Source: an uncultured Alistipes sp. (GTDB taxonomy: Bacteria > Bacteroidota > Bacteroidia > Bacteroidales > Rikenellaceae). Taken from it: a stretch of 64,000 bases of DNA. The notes under the pieces were generated by a model. That model was not told the DNA's origin. It searched no databases and saw only the letters and a program-made list of their open reading frames with translations. Position numbers and translations under genes: made by a program. Below, in pieces: positions 54,468 to 63,043 of this stretch; positions within the stretch are counted from its first letter, which is position 1, and the number at the start of each line of letters is the position of its first letter. The stretch covers positions 1 to 64,000 of the forward strand of contig CANREN010000001.1 in the NCBI GenBank assembly GCA_947629705.1, given 5' to 3'.

Positions 54468-54540
54468 TGAACCCGCTGGGGCTCGAACCCAGGACCCCAA
54501 CATTAAAAGTGTTGTGCTCTACCTGCTGAGCTACGGATTC
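54468..54540 (-). tRNA. tRNA-Lys (anticodon UUU)
   Basis: A 73-base cloverleaf can be folded on the minus strand. The acceptor stem is GAATCCG with CGGGTTC (one G-T pair). D-arm: GCTC/GAGC. The anticodon stem-loop is CAACA-CTTTTAA-TGTTG, anticodon TTT. T-arm: CTGGG-TTCGAGC-CCCAG. Discriminator A; CCA is not encoded. It has its own -7 box (TATATTTG) 40 bases upstream and a terminator just after. Confidence 0.96.
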
Positions 54541-54580
54541 TCCGTGTGCCATCGGGAAGCGCGTTTCCGTTTTGGCGGTG

Positions 54581-54588
54581 CAAATATA
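54581..54588 (-). promoter_or_regulatory. -7 box (TATATTTG) of tRNA-Lys
   Basis: Minus-strand TATATTTG lies 40 bases before the mature 5' end; GTTG 19 bases upstream is a weak -33. Confidence 0.55.
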
Positions 54589-54637
54589 CGGATTAAATTT
54601 TAATTTACAACAATTCGGCCGCTGTTTTTCCGGAATT

Positions 54638-54667
54638 TTTGCAAATCCGAAAAAAATGATATTTTTG
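54638..54667 (+). promoter_or_regulatory. promoter of the carboxynorspermidine dehydrogenase gene
   Basis: TTTG (54638-54641), 18 bases, TATTTTTG (54660-54667), 33 bases before the ATG. Confidence 0.65.
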
Positions 54668-54700
54668 TAACCGGTAAGAATCCTAAAACGTGAAAGAATC

Positions 54701-55891
54701 ATGTGTAAAGCATTGATCATAGGCGCCGGAGGTGTCGGAACGGTCGTTACGCAGAAAATCGCGGCTAATCCCGTCTTTTCGGAGGTGATGCTGGCCAGCC
54801 GCACCCAATCGAAATGCGATGCCGTGGCCGCTGCCATCGGCGGCAATCGGGTACGGACCGCACAGGTCGACGCCGACAGCGTCGCCGAGCTGTGCGAACT
54901 GTTTCGGGCTTTCGAACCCGATATTGTCGTCAACGTGGCGCTTCCGTATCAAGACCTTACGATCATGGATGCCTGCCTCGAATGCGGCTGCAACTATTTG
55001 GATACGGCCAACTACGAGCCGAAAGACGAGGCGCATTTCGAATATTCGTGGCAGTGGGCCTATCAAGATCGGTTCAAGGCGGCGGGATTGACGGCCATCC
55101 TCGGATGCGGCTTCGACCCGGGTGTAACGGCCATCTTCACGGCCTATGCCGCCAAACACCATTTCGACGAAATCCATTATTTGGATATCGTCGACTGCAA
55201 TGCCGGAAACCACGGCATGGCATTCGCCACCAATTTCAATCCCGAGATCAATATCCGCGAGGTTACGCAGAAGGGGCGTTACTACGAGAACGGCGAGTGG
55301 GTGGTAACCGAGCCGCATGCGATTCACCGGCCGCTGCACTATCCCGAAATCGGCGAACGCGAATCGTACGTGATCTACCACGAGGAGCTCGAATCGCTCG
55401 TCAAGAACTATCCGACCATCAAGCGGGCTCGTTTCTGGATGACATTCGGGCAGGAGTATCTGACCCATCTGCGCGTGATTCAGAACATCGGCATGGCGCG
55501 GATCGACCCGATTATCTACAACGGGGTCGAGATCGTGCCGATCCAGTTCTTGAAAGCCGTGCTGCCCGATCCCAAGTCGTTGGGCGCCAACTATCACGGG
55601 AAGACCTCCATCGGATGCCGGATTCGCGGTGTGAAGGAGGGCAGGGAGCGCACCTATTATATCTACAATAATTGCGACCACGAAAAGGCCTACAAAGAGA
55701 CCGGCACGCAGGCCGTCAGCTTCACGACGGGCGTGCCTGCCGCGCTCGGCGCTTCCATGTGGGCCAAAGGTCTGTGGCGCGGCGCGGGCGTCTTCAATGT
55801 CGAGGAGTTCGACCCCGACCCGTTCCTCGCCGAGCTGGGCCCGCAGGGGCTGCCGTGGCACGAGTTGTTCGACGTCGACATAGAGGTCTGA
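54701..55891 (+). CDS. carboxynorspermidine/carboxyspermidine dehydrogenase (saccharopine-dehydrogenase family)
   Basis: The 396-residue protein has the Rossmann start CKALIIGAGGVGTVVTQKIA, NVALPYQDLTIMDACLECGCNYLDTANYEP, LGCGFDPGVTAIFTAYAAKHHFDEI and YVIYHEELESLVKNYPTIKRARFW. It matches the saccharopine-reductase-like enzymes that join aspartate semialdehyde and putrescine (or diaminopropane) with NADPH to make carboxyspermidine. With nspC this forms the alternative spermidine route common in gut Bacteroidales. A terminator follows. Confidence 0.88.
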   Translation: MCKALIIGAGGVGTVVTQKIAANPVFSEVMLASRTQSKCDAVAAAIGGNRVRTAQVDADSVAELCELFRAFEPDIVVNVALPYQDLTIMDACLECGCNYLDTANYEPKDEAHFEYSWQWAYQDRFKAAGLTAILGCGFDPGVTAIFTAYAAKHHFDEIHYLDIVDCNAGNHGMAFATNFNPEINIREVTQKGRYYENGEWVVTEPHAIHRPLHYPEIGERESYVIYHEELESLVKNYPTIKRARFWMTFGQEYLTHLRVIQNIGMARIDPIIYNGVEIVPIQFLKAVLPDPKSLGANYHGKTSIGCRIRGVKEGRERTYYIYNNCDHEKAYKETGTQAVSFTTGVPAALGASMWAKGLWRGAGVFNVEEFDPDPFLAELGPQGLPWHELFDVDIEV

Positions 55892-55913
55892 ATGGGATTT
55901 GTCTGCAACAAAC

Positions 55914-55942
55914 AGGGGCTGTGTATTACGCAGCCCCTCTTG
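55914..55942. terminator. terminator between the dehydrogenase and the small secreted protein gene
   Basis: AGGGGCTG pairs with CAGCCCCT around a loop, followed by CTTGCATT; works on the plus strand and can serve the convergent gene. Confidence 0.7.
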
Positions 55943-55944
55943 CA

Positions 55945-56295
55945 TTAGTAGTTGAAAAAATATCGCGTATCCTTTGCCGTACAGACCCAATCATATCCGG
56001 AAACATCCTGTTGTTGATAGGCGCGTATGGTATTCTTCCGTACAGGGTAATAAAATTTTCCATCTGTGAGATAATAGGAATTGCTGGTCTTTACACCGGC
56101 ATATAGTGTCCTCTCATCATAAAACCACCCATGACCTTTAGAATAAACATATACGCTTATGGTTGCGACGGGTTCATATTGCTCATTGGCGATTTCTTCA
56201 TTCGGAACATTTGCGTTTTTGGCCATATCGTTTGCATAGATTGTCATACTGCCGATTGTAAGTATTGCCAATAGCGCTATTACGTTCTTTTGCAT
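55945..56295 (-). CDS. small secreted hypothetical protein
   Basis: The 116-residue protein from the ATG at 56295 has a signal peptide (MQKNVIALLAILTIGSMTIYA). The mature part has no known domain, with an aromatic-rich stretch (SVYVYSKGHGWFYDERTLYAG, SNSYYLTDGKFYYP) and a C-terminal FFNY. The track's longer version adds 28 residues of poor quality. Its base composition is lower in G+C than the flanking genes. It sits between two genes of one pathway and is oriented against them. Function unknown. Confidence 0.65.
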   Translation of the reverse strand: MQKNVIALLAILTIGSMTIYANDMAKNANVPNEEIANEQYEPVATISVYVYSKGHGWFYDERTLYAGVKTSNSYYLTDGKFYYPVRKNTIRAYQQQDVSGYDWVCTAKDTRYFFNY

Positions 56296-56391
56296 TTTTT
56301 CGGTTTTTTTTGGAATTGGTAAATTCGTTTTTTCGTTGTCCGTTGACATTGAGATACGCACATAAAAAAGCGCGGACAAAACTCTGTCATC

Positions 56392-56510
56392 GGTTCATGA
56401 GGTCTTCGACTACCTAACCACCAAACAAACGAGTAAAGCCCACGCCGTACGGCGTGAGCGTCATCGCTTTACTCTCGGTGGTTGTTGAAATTGTCGAAGT
56501 TTCATGAACC
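56392..56510. repeat. 119-bp multi-arm imperfect palindrome
   Basis: Nested complementary arms run outside to inside: GGTTCATGA/TCATGAACC, CTTCGAC/GTCGAAG, AACCACC/GGTGGTT, GAGTAAAGC/GCTTTACTC, and a central hairpin CACGCCGTACGGCGTG. Short unpaired spacers of 2-9 bases separate them. Such an element could be a transposon-derived MITE, a DNA structure or an RNA. Confidence 0.85.
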
Positions 56511-56690
56511 AGAATACAAGCTAAACGCTTTTCCGATATGTCTAAAATGTGCGTATCAAATACGCGAATGTTTCATAGGCTTGATTGTTACGGTTTGTGC
56601 AAAAGTAAACCATTTTTGTATAAATTCAAAACTCGGAATTGTAAATATTACCCAATTCCCGCCGACCGGTCAACCGAACGGGATTTTAAT

Positions 56691-56698
56691 TATATTTG
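56691..56698 (+). promoter_or_regulatory. -7 box (TATATTTG) of nspC
   Basis: TATATTTG lies 19 bases before the nspC ATG. Confidence 0.55.
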
Positions 56699-56717
56699 TA
56701 GTCTCAATGCAACTGCT

Positions 56718-57857
56718 ATGATCGATTTCCGGAAATTACCCTCCCCGTGCTACGTCCTCGACGAGCGCTTGCTCGATGCCAACCTTGCCGTCATCGACCG
56801 TGTGCGGCGCGAAACGGGCGTCGAAATCATCGTGGCGCTGAAAGCCTGCGCCATGTGGCGCATCTTCCCCGAGTTAGCGAAGCACTCCGACGGCGCTACG
56901 GCAAGTTCCGCCGCCGAAGCGCGTCTCGTATTCGAAACGTTCGGCCGGCCGGCCCACACCTATGCGCCGGTCTATACCGATGCGGGATTCGAGGAGATCA
57001 TGCGGCGCAGCGACCACATTACGTTCAATTCGCTGTCGCAGTTCGACCGTTTCGGACAGCGGGCGTTGATCAACGGCATTTCGTGCGGCCTGCGCATCAA
57101 TCCGCGCTATTCGCCCGTCGAAACAGCCCTCTATAATCCCTGCGTCGCGGGTTCGCGGTTGGGCGTTACGGCCGAAAAAACAGCTGCTGCGGGCGGTCTG
57201 CCGGCCGGCATCGACGGGCTGCATTTCCATGTGTTGTGCGAATCGCGTCCGGAGCATTTGCGCCTGGCCTTGGAAGCGGTCGAACGGCATTTCGGACGCT
57301 GGCTGGACGAGGTGAAGTGGCTCAATATGGGCGGCGGCCACCTAATGACCCATGCCGGCTACGATTGCGACGAATTGATCGCCCTGCTGCGGGATTTCCG
57401 CGCGCGGCATCCGCATCTGCGGTTGATTATGGAGCCCGGAAGTGCCTTCACGTGGCGCACGGGCTATCTGGTCTCGACGGTCGAGGACATCGTGGAAAAC
57501 GACGGCGTAACGACGGCCATGCTCGACGTGTCGTTCTCGTGCCACATGCCCGACTGCCTCGAAATGCCCTACAAACCGGCTATCGTCGGGGCGCACGAAC
57601 CCGCAGCGGGGGAGAAGCGTTGGCGGATGGGCGGCACGAGCTGCTTGGCGGGCGACTATTACGGCGATTGGGCCTTCGATCACGAGCTGCGGGTCGGCGA
57701 ACGCATCGTTTTCGAGGATATGATCCATTACACGATGGTGAAAACCACGATGTTCAACGGCGTGCAGCATCCGGCGATCGTCATCGTCCGCCACGACGGC
57801 ACGACGGAGATCGTCCGCGAGTTCGGTTACGAAGATTTTAAGTCCCGCATGTCCTGA
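56718..57857 (+). CDS. nspC: carboxynorspermidine decarboxylase
   Basis: NspC decarboxylates carboxy(nor)spermidine to (nor)spermidine. The 379-residue fold-type III PLP enzyme has IVALKACAMWRIFPEL (PLP lysine), the segment GLHFHVLCES, WLNMGGGHLMTHAGYD, LIMEPGSAFTWRTGYLVSTV, and the substrate-site DVSFSCHMPDCLEMPYKP with the reactive Cys. I start at the ATG at 56718 (MIDFRKLPSPCYVLD). Cysteate synthase follows 60 bases later. Confidence 0.94.
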   Translation: MIDFRKLPSPCYVLDERLLDANLAVIDRVRRETGVEIIVALKACAMWRIFPELAKHSDGATASSAAEARLVFETFGRPAHTYAPVYTDAGFEEIMRRSDHITFNSLSQFDRFGQRALINGISCGLRINPRYSPVETALYNPCVAGSRLGVTAEKTAAAGGLPAGIDGLHFHVLCESRPEHLRLALEAVERHFGRWLDEVKWLNMGGGHLMTHAGYDCDELIALLRDFRARHPHLRLIMEPGSAFTWRTGYLVSTVEDIVENDGVTTAMLDVSFSCHMPDCLEMPYKPAIVGAHEPAAGEKRWRMGGTSCLAGDYYGDWAFDHELRVGERIVFEDMIHYTMVKTTMFNGVQHPAIVIVRHDGTTEIVREFGYEDFKSRMS

Positions 57858-57917
57858 CCGGGTGCCGCCGAGCTGCAAGGCCCGCTAACAAAGAATACTG
57901 ACAAAAACGCGAAATAG

Positions 57918-59210
57918 ATGAAAAAATTTACACCGACGTCCTATACGCTCGAATGCGTCGCCACGGGACGAGAATTTCAAGACGAAGGGTGGGTGCTCGA
58001 AGATCGGATCTGCAACACCCCCTCGCTCGTGCGCACGCATTATGCGAAAAAGCAGATCGAGGTGAAACCGGCCGAATACGGATTGTATCGCTTTTGCGAC
58101 TGGCTGCCCGTCCGCCGGATGCTCAAAGGCTCTTCGGCCCCCGTTACCTATAAAAGCAGGCGGTTGGGCGAATACCTCGGCTTGTCGAATCTGTGGATTA
58201 CGTTCAACGGCTATTATCCCGCGATCGGCGCCGCGATGACGACCTGTTCGTTCAAGGAGACGGAGGCTTACAGCGTCTGTGCCCGTGCGGCCGAGGACGA
58301 AACGCGGATTTTGGTCGTCGCTTCGGCGGGCAACACGGCCCGGGCGTTCGCCAAAGTTTGCTCCGACAATCATATCCGGCTGCTGCTCTCCGTGCCTTAC
58401 GACAACATCGGGGCCTTGTGGTTCGGGGAGCCGCTCGATCCGTGTGTGAAATTGATCTGCTGCGAGAAGGGCGGGGACTATTTCGATGCCATTCATCTTT
58501 CGGATTTGGCGCTGAAGTGCCCCGGGTTTTATGCCGAGGGCGGTGCGAAAAACGTCGCCCGCCGCGATGGCATGGCCACGACCGTGCTTTCGGCCGTAAC
58601 GGTCATCGGCCGCATCCCCGACTACTATTTCCAGGCGGTCGGCAGCGGTACGGGCGCGATCGCGGCGTGGGAGGCGAACATGCGTTTGCTGGACGACGGG
58701 CGGTTCGGAACCAATACCATGAAGCTGATGGTCTCGCAGAATGCGCCGTTCGTGCCTATGTACGACGCATGGCGGGCCGATTCCCGCAAGATGCTGGACT
58801 ACGACGAGGACAAGGCCCGCCGCGATGCCGAAATCATCGACGCCAAGGTGCTGTCGAACCGTCGGCCGCCCTATGGGATCACCGGAGGCCTTTACGATGC
58901 CTTGAAAGCGACGCACGGCGAGGTGTTCGCCATCACCAATGCGCAGGAGCGCAAGGCCTGCAAATTGTTCGAGGAGTTGGAGGGGATCGATATCTATTCG
59001 GCGGCGGGTGTCGCGACGGCTTCGTTGATCAAGGCGGTTGCCGACGGCAGGGTCGGGAAAGATGCCTGCGTGATGCTCAACATTACGGGCGGCGGCGAAA
59101 AGCAGCTCAAAGCGGGAAAAACGCTGTGGCACCTCACGCCGAGCGAAGTTTTCTCCCTGACGCCGGACAGGGACGAGGTAGTCGCCAAGGTGAGCGCCTT
59201 GTTCGACTGA
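57918..59210 (+). CDS. cysteate synthase (threonine synthase-like PLP enzyme)
   Basis: The 430-residue fold-type II PLP enzyme resembles threonine synthase but matches cysteate synthase in its TCSFKETEAYSVCARA (PLP lysine) and SAGNTARAF motifs, SVPYDNIGALWFGE, and AVGSGTGAIAAWE. Cysteate synthase makes cysteate from phosphoserine and sulfite. In Alistipes-type bacteria cysteate is the head-group precursor of sulfonolipids (capnine/sulfobacin class). A threonine synthase role is less likely. It is probably cotranscribed with nspC. Confidence 0.85.
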   Translation: MKKFTPTSYTLECVATGREFQDEGWVLEDRICNTPSLVRTHYAKKQIEVKPAEYGLYRFCDWLPVRRMLKGSSAPVTYKSRRLGEYLGLSNLWITFNGYYPAIGAAMTTCSFKETEAYSVCARAAEDETRILVVASAGNTARAFAKVCSDNHIRLLLSVPYDNIGALWFGEPLDPCVKLICCEKGGDYFDAIHLSDLALKCPGFYAEGGAKNVARRDGMATTVLSAVTVIGRIPDYYFQAVGSGTGAIAAWEANMRLLDDGRFGTNTMKLMVSQNAPFVPMYDAWRADSRKMLDYDEDKARRDAEIIDAKVLSNRRPPYGITGGLYDALKATHGEVFAITNAQERKACKLFEELEGIDIYSAAGVATASLIKAVADGRVGKDACVMLNITGGGEKQLKAGKTLWHLTPSEVFSLTPDRDEVVAKVSALFD

Positions 59211-59248
59211 TCATCCGTCGGAAAAAGGTCGGCCGATTGTCGGAAAAT

Positions 59249-59331
59249 CGTATCTTTGGCTTCGCCGAAGATACTCTCGCTCGGCAAAACCAAAACAAGT
59301 TTTGTTTTGCCCTCGCTTATTCGTATCTTTG
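59249..59331 (+). repeat. two-hairpin promoter-bearing repeat, copy 2
   Basis: Same layout as copy 1: hairpin GTATCTTTGGC-TTC-GCCGAAGATAC, then CTCGGCAAAAC...GTTTTGCC around CAAAAC-AA-GTTTTG, then CGTATCTTTG. TTTG (59301-59304) and TATCTTTG (59324-59331) have a 19-base spacer. It ends 69 bases before the TonB receptor ATG. Confidence 0.8.
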
Positions 59332-59399
59332 CACCGGCTCGGACTTCGGGTCCGCGCCGTTTTTTTTATTTCATTCAATTCCGAAAAACAAACAACAAG

Positions 59400-61385
59400 A
59401 TGAAAAACATCTCGACGAACAGGATTCCCTGTTTCCGGCGATGGAGCCGCAAGGGCTGGTCGGTCTTTGCGAGCCTTCATCGGCAGGTAACGATCGGAGT
59501 GCTTTCGGTGTCGATGTCCATTCTCTTGCTGTCTGCCCGGCACGCAGCTGCGCAGGAGGCTGATTCGACGGTCGTCCGTTCGTTGCGGATCGACGAGGTC
59601 GGCATCTCGGGAAGCCAAAGTTCCCCGATGCGCAACGTGTTGGCGGCAACCCCGCTTTTCGATCGGAAAGCGCAGGCTGCGGCCCCTGTCCAGACCCTGG
59701 AAGCCGCGCTGCGTCTGACGCCTTCGATCGACCTGCGGGAGCGAGGCGGCAAGGGCGCACAAGCGGACATCTCCATCCGGGGCGGCTCTTTCGATCAGAC
59801 GATGGTGCTGTTGAACGGCATCGACTTCACCGATGCCCGCACCGGCCATCAATCCCATTCGCTGCCGGTCGATCTGGAAGCGATTTCGGCCATCGAATCG
59901 GTCGACGGGTTGCCCGGGGTCGGTGCTTATGCCGGTGCGGTGAATATCCGCACGGCTCCGCTCATGTCCGATTATCTGCGATTCGATGCTTCGGGCGGCA
60001 GTTACGGATACGGGTATGCCAACCTCTCCGGTGCGGTAACCGGCCAGCGGTTTTCGCTGCTCGGTGCGGTCTCTTACCGTCGCAGCGACGGCTATCGACA
60101 CAACACCGATTTCGATAATTGCAATGCCTTCGTGCGAGCGACCTGGGAGACGCGGCGGGCTGGTTATTTCGAATTTCAGACCGGTTGCCAGGCCCGCGAG
60201 TTCGGTTCCAACGGGTTCTATGCCGCCTACAATCCCGATCAGTGGGAACGCACCTCTACGGCCCTGGCTTCGTTGTGGTGGCGCAAGGAGGCAGGCCGTT
60301 TTTCGGTCGGAGCCTCGGCCAGCTATCGAAAAAATCTCGACCGCTACGACTGGACGCGCGGCACGGCGATGAATCGGCACAATACCGATCACGTCGGAGC
60401 CGGACTTTGGGCCGATTGCCGGTGGTCGGGCGGCATTACGTCGTTGGGCGGAAACTATGCGTATCATCACATTTACAGTACGAATCTCGGCGATCTGCTC
60501 GATGCGCCGCACGGCGTTTACACCCATGGCAAGGCACGGCATACGGGCAACGTTTGGATGCGCCATACCGTGCAGGGGCGACGTTTCGATGCGGCGGCCT
60601 CGGCGGGGATCAGTCTGACGCCTTACGGGGAATCGGCGCTTTGGAGCCTCTCCGGAGGATACCGCCCGACGGCCGGATTTTATGTGAAAGCCGGTATTTC
60701 GCAGTCGATGCGCCTGCCGACCTTCACCGATCTCTATTACAGCTCGCCGGCCCAAATCAACAACCTCGATTTAGTTCCGGAACACGCTGTTACTTACCGC
60801 ATCGACGCCGATTATACGAAGCATCGCTGGAGCTTCCGGGCCGCGGCCTATTATCGGGCCGGACGCGACATTATCGACTGGGTGCGCCGCGAGGATATGG
60901 AGGGCAAATGGCACTCCGAACAGACGAGCCGCCTGGATACCTACGGCGTGGAGTTGACCGGCGTCTATGCGGCGGACGAAGGTTTTTTGCGTCGGGCGGC
61001 AGTGTCGTACGGCTGCACCATGACCGACCGGAATGCCGATCTCGAAGCGCAAAGTGCGATGGATTTTATGCGCCACAAAGCGGCATTGTCGGTCGAAGTG
61101 CGTTTTTTGCGGCGGATGTCGTTGGCGTTGACCGGATCCGTCTATGATCGGAACGGCCGTTATACGGATTATCCGATTGCCGGAAATTCGCAGGTGAAAG
61201 CGTTGCGCGACTTCGAGCCCTACATGCTGTTGGACGGCCGATTGTCTTGGGAAAAAGGCATTTGCCGATTGTATGTCGATGCCGCGAACCTGACGGATAC
61301 CCGTTATTGCGATATGGGCGGCATCCCGTTGCCCGGGACATGGATCACGGGCGGCATGACGCTGATCATCGGCGGGCAGCGGTGA
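59400..61385 (+). CDS. TonB-dependent outer-membrane receptor, BtuB-like
   Basis: The 661-residue protein has a long N-terminal signal region (hydrophobic core SVSMSILLLSARHAAAQ), a plug domain with SGSQSSPMRNVLAATPLF, LRLTPSIDLRERGGKGAQADISIRGGSFDQTMVLLNGI, and a beta barrel with BtuB/FepA-like strands. The last residues (TLIIGGQR) lack the terminal aromatic. Vitamin B12 or another small cofactor is a family-level guess; no riboswitch precedes it, but a promoter repeat does. ATG at 59400 follows the leader. Confidence 0.88.
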   Translation: MKNISTNRIPCFRRWSRKGWSVFASLHRQVTIGVLSVSMSILLLSARHAAAQEADSTVVRSLRIDEVGISGSQSSPMRNVLAATPLFDRKAQAAAPVQTLEAALRLTPSIDLRERGGKGAQADISIRGGSFDQTMVLLNGIDFTDARTGHQSHSLPVDLEAISAIESVDGLPGVGAYAGAVNIRTAPLMSDYLRFDASGGSYGYGYANLSGAVTGQRFSLLGAVSYRRSDGYRHNTDFDNCNAFVRATWETRRAGYFEFQTGCQAREFGSNGFYAAYNPDQWERTSTALASLWWRKEAGRFSVGASASYRKNLDRYDWTRGTAMNRHNTDHVGAGLWADCRWSGGITSLGGNYAYHHIYSTNLGDLLDAPHGVYTHGKARHTGNVWMRHTVQGRRFDAAASAGISLTPYGESALWSLSGGYRPTAGFYVKAGISQSMRLPTFTDLYYSSPAQINNLDLVPEHAVTYRIDADYTKHRWSFRAAAYYRAGRDIIDWVRREDMEGKWHSEQTSRLDTYGVELTGVYAADEGFLRRAAVSYGCTMTDRNADLEAQSAMDFMRHKAALSVEVRFLRRMSLALTGSVYDRNGRYTDYPIAGNSQVKALRDFEPYMLLDGRLSWEKGICRLYVDAANLTDTRYCDMGGIPLPGTWITGGMTLIIGGQR

Positions 61386-61440
61386 TTCGAACCGAGAAAG
61401 CGGATCGGATACCTTTCGTATGTTTTGCATCCGCATCTAT

Positions 61441-61476
61441 GAAAGCAGCCCCGCTCGTTGAGCGGGGCTGCTTTCG
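61441..61476. terminator. bidirectional terminator between convergent TonB receptor and porin genes
   Basis: GAAAGCAGCCCCGCT pairs with AGCGGGGCTGCTTTC. T-rich stretches are short on both sides. Confidence 0.8.
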
Positions 61477-61495
61477 TTTGCCGCGATTTCCGGCA

Positions 61496-62848
61496 TCAGA
61501 AGTTGTATTGCAGAAGAATCTGCGCACGGTTGGCATGGTTCTTCATCCCGTCCATATTCTTGCGCGTGCCGTAGAGATATTCGGCGGCCAATTTGCAGCG
61601 CGGGGTCATCGAATAGAAGATATTGCCGAAAATGTATTGTCCCTGACGGTATTCGTCGTCGGCGAAATAGCCGTTCTGGTGCTCGATGCGAACCATTGAG
61701 TAACCTCCGGAGAGGGCGACCCGACGCGACAGGTTGATCTGGGCCGCCGCCTGCCATCCCCACATGGGCATGGTCTGGATCCGTTCGGGGTTCGCCGGAT
61801 TGGGCGTGAAGTCGAGACCGGCTCCCTTCAAGTCCTGAATGTACGGCGTGATGCCCTCGCCGTAAATGCCGTTCATGAAGAACTGGAGCCACGGGATGAC
61901 TTTGATATGGCCGCTGAACTGGGCGCCCCAGCCGAACAGCGAGGTGTTTTTGCCGGTGCGCAGGTTGTGGGCATACAGATTGCGGAATACGGCCGATGCA
62001 CGAAGATGGCTTTCGCGGTTATCGCCCCATGCCACTTGCAGGTAGACCGGGAAGTCGGGCATACGCTGCGGCATCGGTGCGAAGTTATCGTTGTAGGTGG
62101 CGCTCAAGTCGGGCATCTCGGCCGCCAGACCGAAGGTCATGCAGTCGCGGGCGAAGGAGACTTCGTAGCGGAGCATCGTCGCGAACTGAAGGTTGTAGGC
62201 GTTGGGGCCTTGGAAGTCGACCGTCGTGGGCGCTGCCTGCAGGTCGCAGAAGGTGGTAATGTCGCGGCCGATCGTGAATCCCCTGAACGAGACGTAGGCC
62301 GAACGCAGACGGGGAGCGTAGCTGCCCTGGGCACCGCCTCGGAAGTCGCCGTCGACGTAGATCACGACACGTCCCAGCGCACGGGTATTGGCGATGGCTT
62401 TCAGAAAGAGACGCGACGTCGAAGCGTCCATCGTCAGTTTCTGACGGTTGGCAAAATTGCTCGTGATGGGAATATCGTAGGGCACGAAATCGCGATTATC
62501 CACGATCCCATCGAACTCGTAGGCCGTGCGCAGCGCAATATAACCGCCCAGGGCGAACGAGAACCTGTTGTTCTTGCTTGCGAAGACGAATTGCGGAAGC
62601 TCCGTCTGCTGGAAGCCCGGACGATGGGTCTCTAAATAGTCCTGTGTCGCACCCTCGGCAGCCAGCCGGTTGAGCGCCGCCACCTGTTGGGCCGCACATA
62701 CGTCGGAGTAGATCGTATCCACCTGGTGCATGGAGATCAGATAGACCGTAGGCGCATATTCGCCGTTCCGTGCGGATCGCATCCGGTGTTGCGCCGAGGC
62801 GGTTGTGGCCAGTAACAACGCCACGATCAGAAGTCGAAATGTTTTCAT
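61496..62848 (-). CDS. DcaP-like outer-membrane porin
   Basis: The 450-residue protein has a signal peptide (MKTFRLLIVALLLATTASAQ), a short segment with potential coiled coil, and a barrel region ending in F (NRAQILLQYNF) as in beta-barrel proteins. FALGGYIALRTAYEFDGIVDNRDFVPYDIPI and DFRGGAQGSYAPRLRSAYVSFRGFTIGRDITTF resemble DcaP-type trimeric porins. It may admit small anions or carboxylates. I use the ATG at 62848; the track's earlier start is a TTG. Confidence 0.8.
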   Translation of the reverse strand: MKTFRLLIVALLLATTASAQHRMRSARNGEYAPTVYLISMHQVDTIYSDVCAAQQVAALNRLAAEGATQDYLETHRPGFQQTELPQFVFASKNNRFSFALGGYIALRTAYEFDGIVDNRDFVPYDIPITSNFANRQKLTMDASTSRLFLKAIANTRALGRVVIYVDGDFRGGAQGSYAPRLRSAYVSFRGFTIGRDITTFCDLQAAPTTVDFQGPNAYNLQFATMLRYEVSFARDCMTFGLAAEMPDLSATYNDNFAPMPQRMPDFPVYLQVAWGDNRESHLRASAVFRNLYAHNLRTGKNTSLFGWGAQFSGHIKVIPWLQFFMNGIYGEGITPYIQDLKGAGLDFTPNPANPERIQTMPMWGWQAAAQINLSRRVALSGGYSMVRIEHQNGYFADDEYRQGQYIFGNIFYSMTPRCKLAAEYLYGTRKNMDGMKNHANRAQILLQYNF

Positions 62849-62992
62849 AAGCCGAATCAATTTGGTATAAATGAACTTGTTCTGTTTTGTTTTTGGATTG
62901 CAGCCAGTTAATACTCATCGTGGGTTTTGCAAGTTGTATGCCAAATAATCGTGCACGGATTTTGATTTTTAGAGCGGCTCGGGCTTTTTTAT

Positions 62993-63000
62993 TAACTTTG
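62993..63000 (+). promoter_or_regulatory. -7 box (TAACTTTG) of the metallophosphoesterase gene
   Basis: TAACTTTG lies 43 bases before the ATG at 63044. Confidence 0.5.
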
Positions 63001-63043
63001 CATCGCGGAAAAAATAGTTGTCCGTATATATTTAAGGTGTGTT

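Larger units (their letters stand above)
56296..56717. other. 422-base region before nspC
   Basis: It contains the palindrome above and, after it, an AT-rich leader. No coding sequence is supported. Confidence 0.5.

Noticed and set aside
56482-56721. 79-residue plus-strand ORF before nspC
   Set aside because: It begins inside the right half of the palindrome and overlaps the nspC promoter and start.
59211-60755. 514-residue minus-strand ORF
   Set aside because: Antisense to the BtuB-like receptor and crosses the promoter repeat; no motif.
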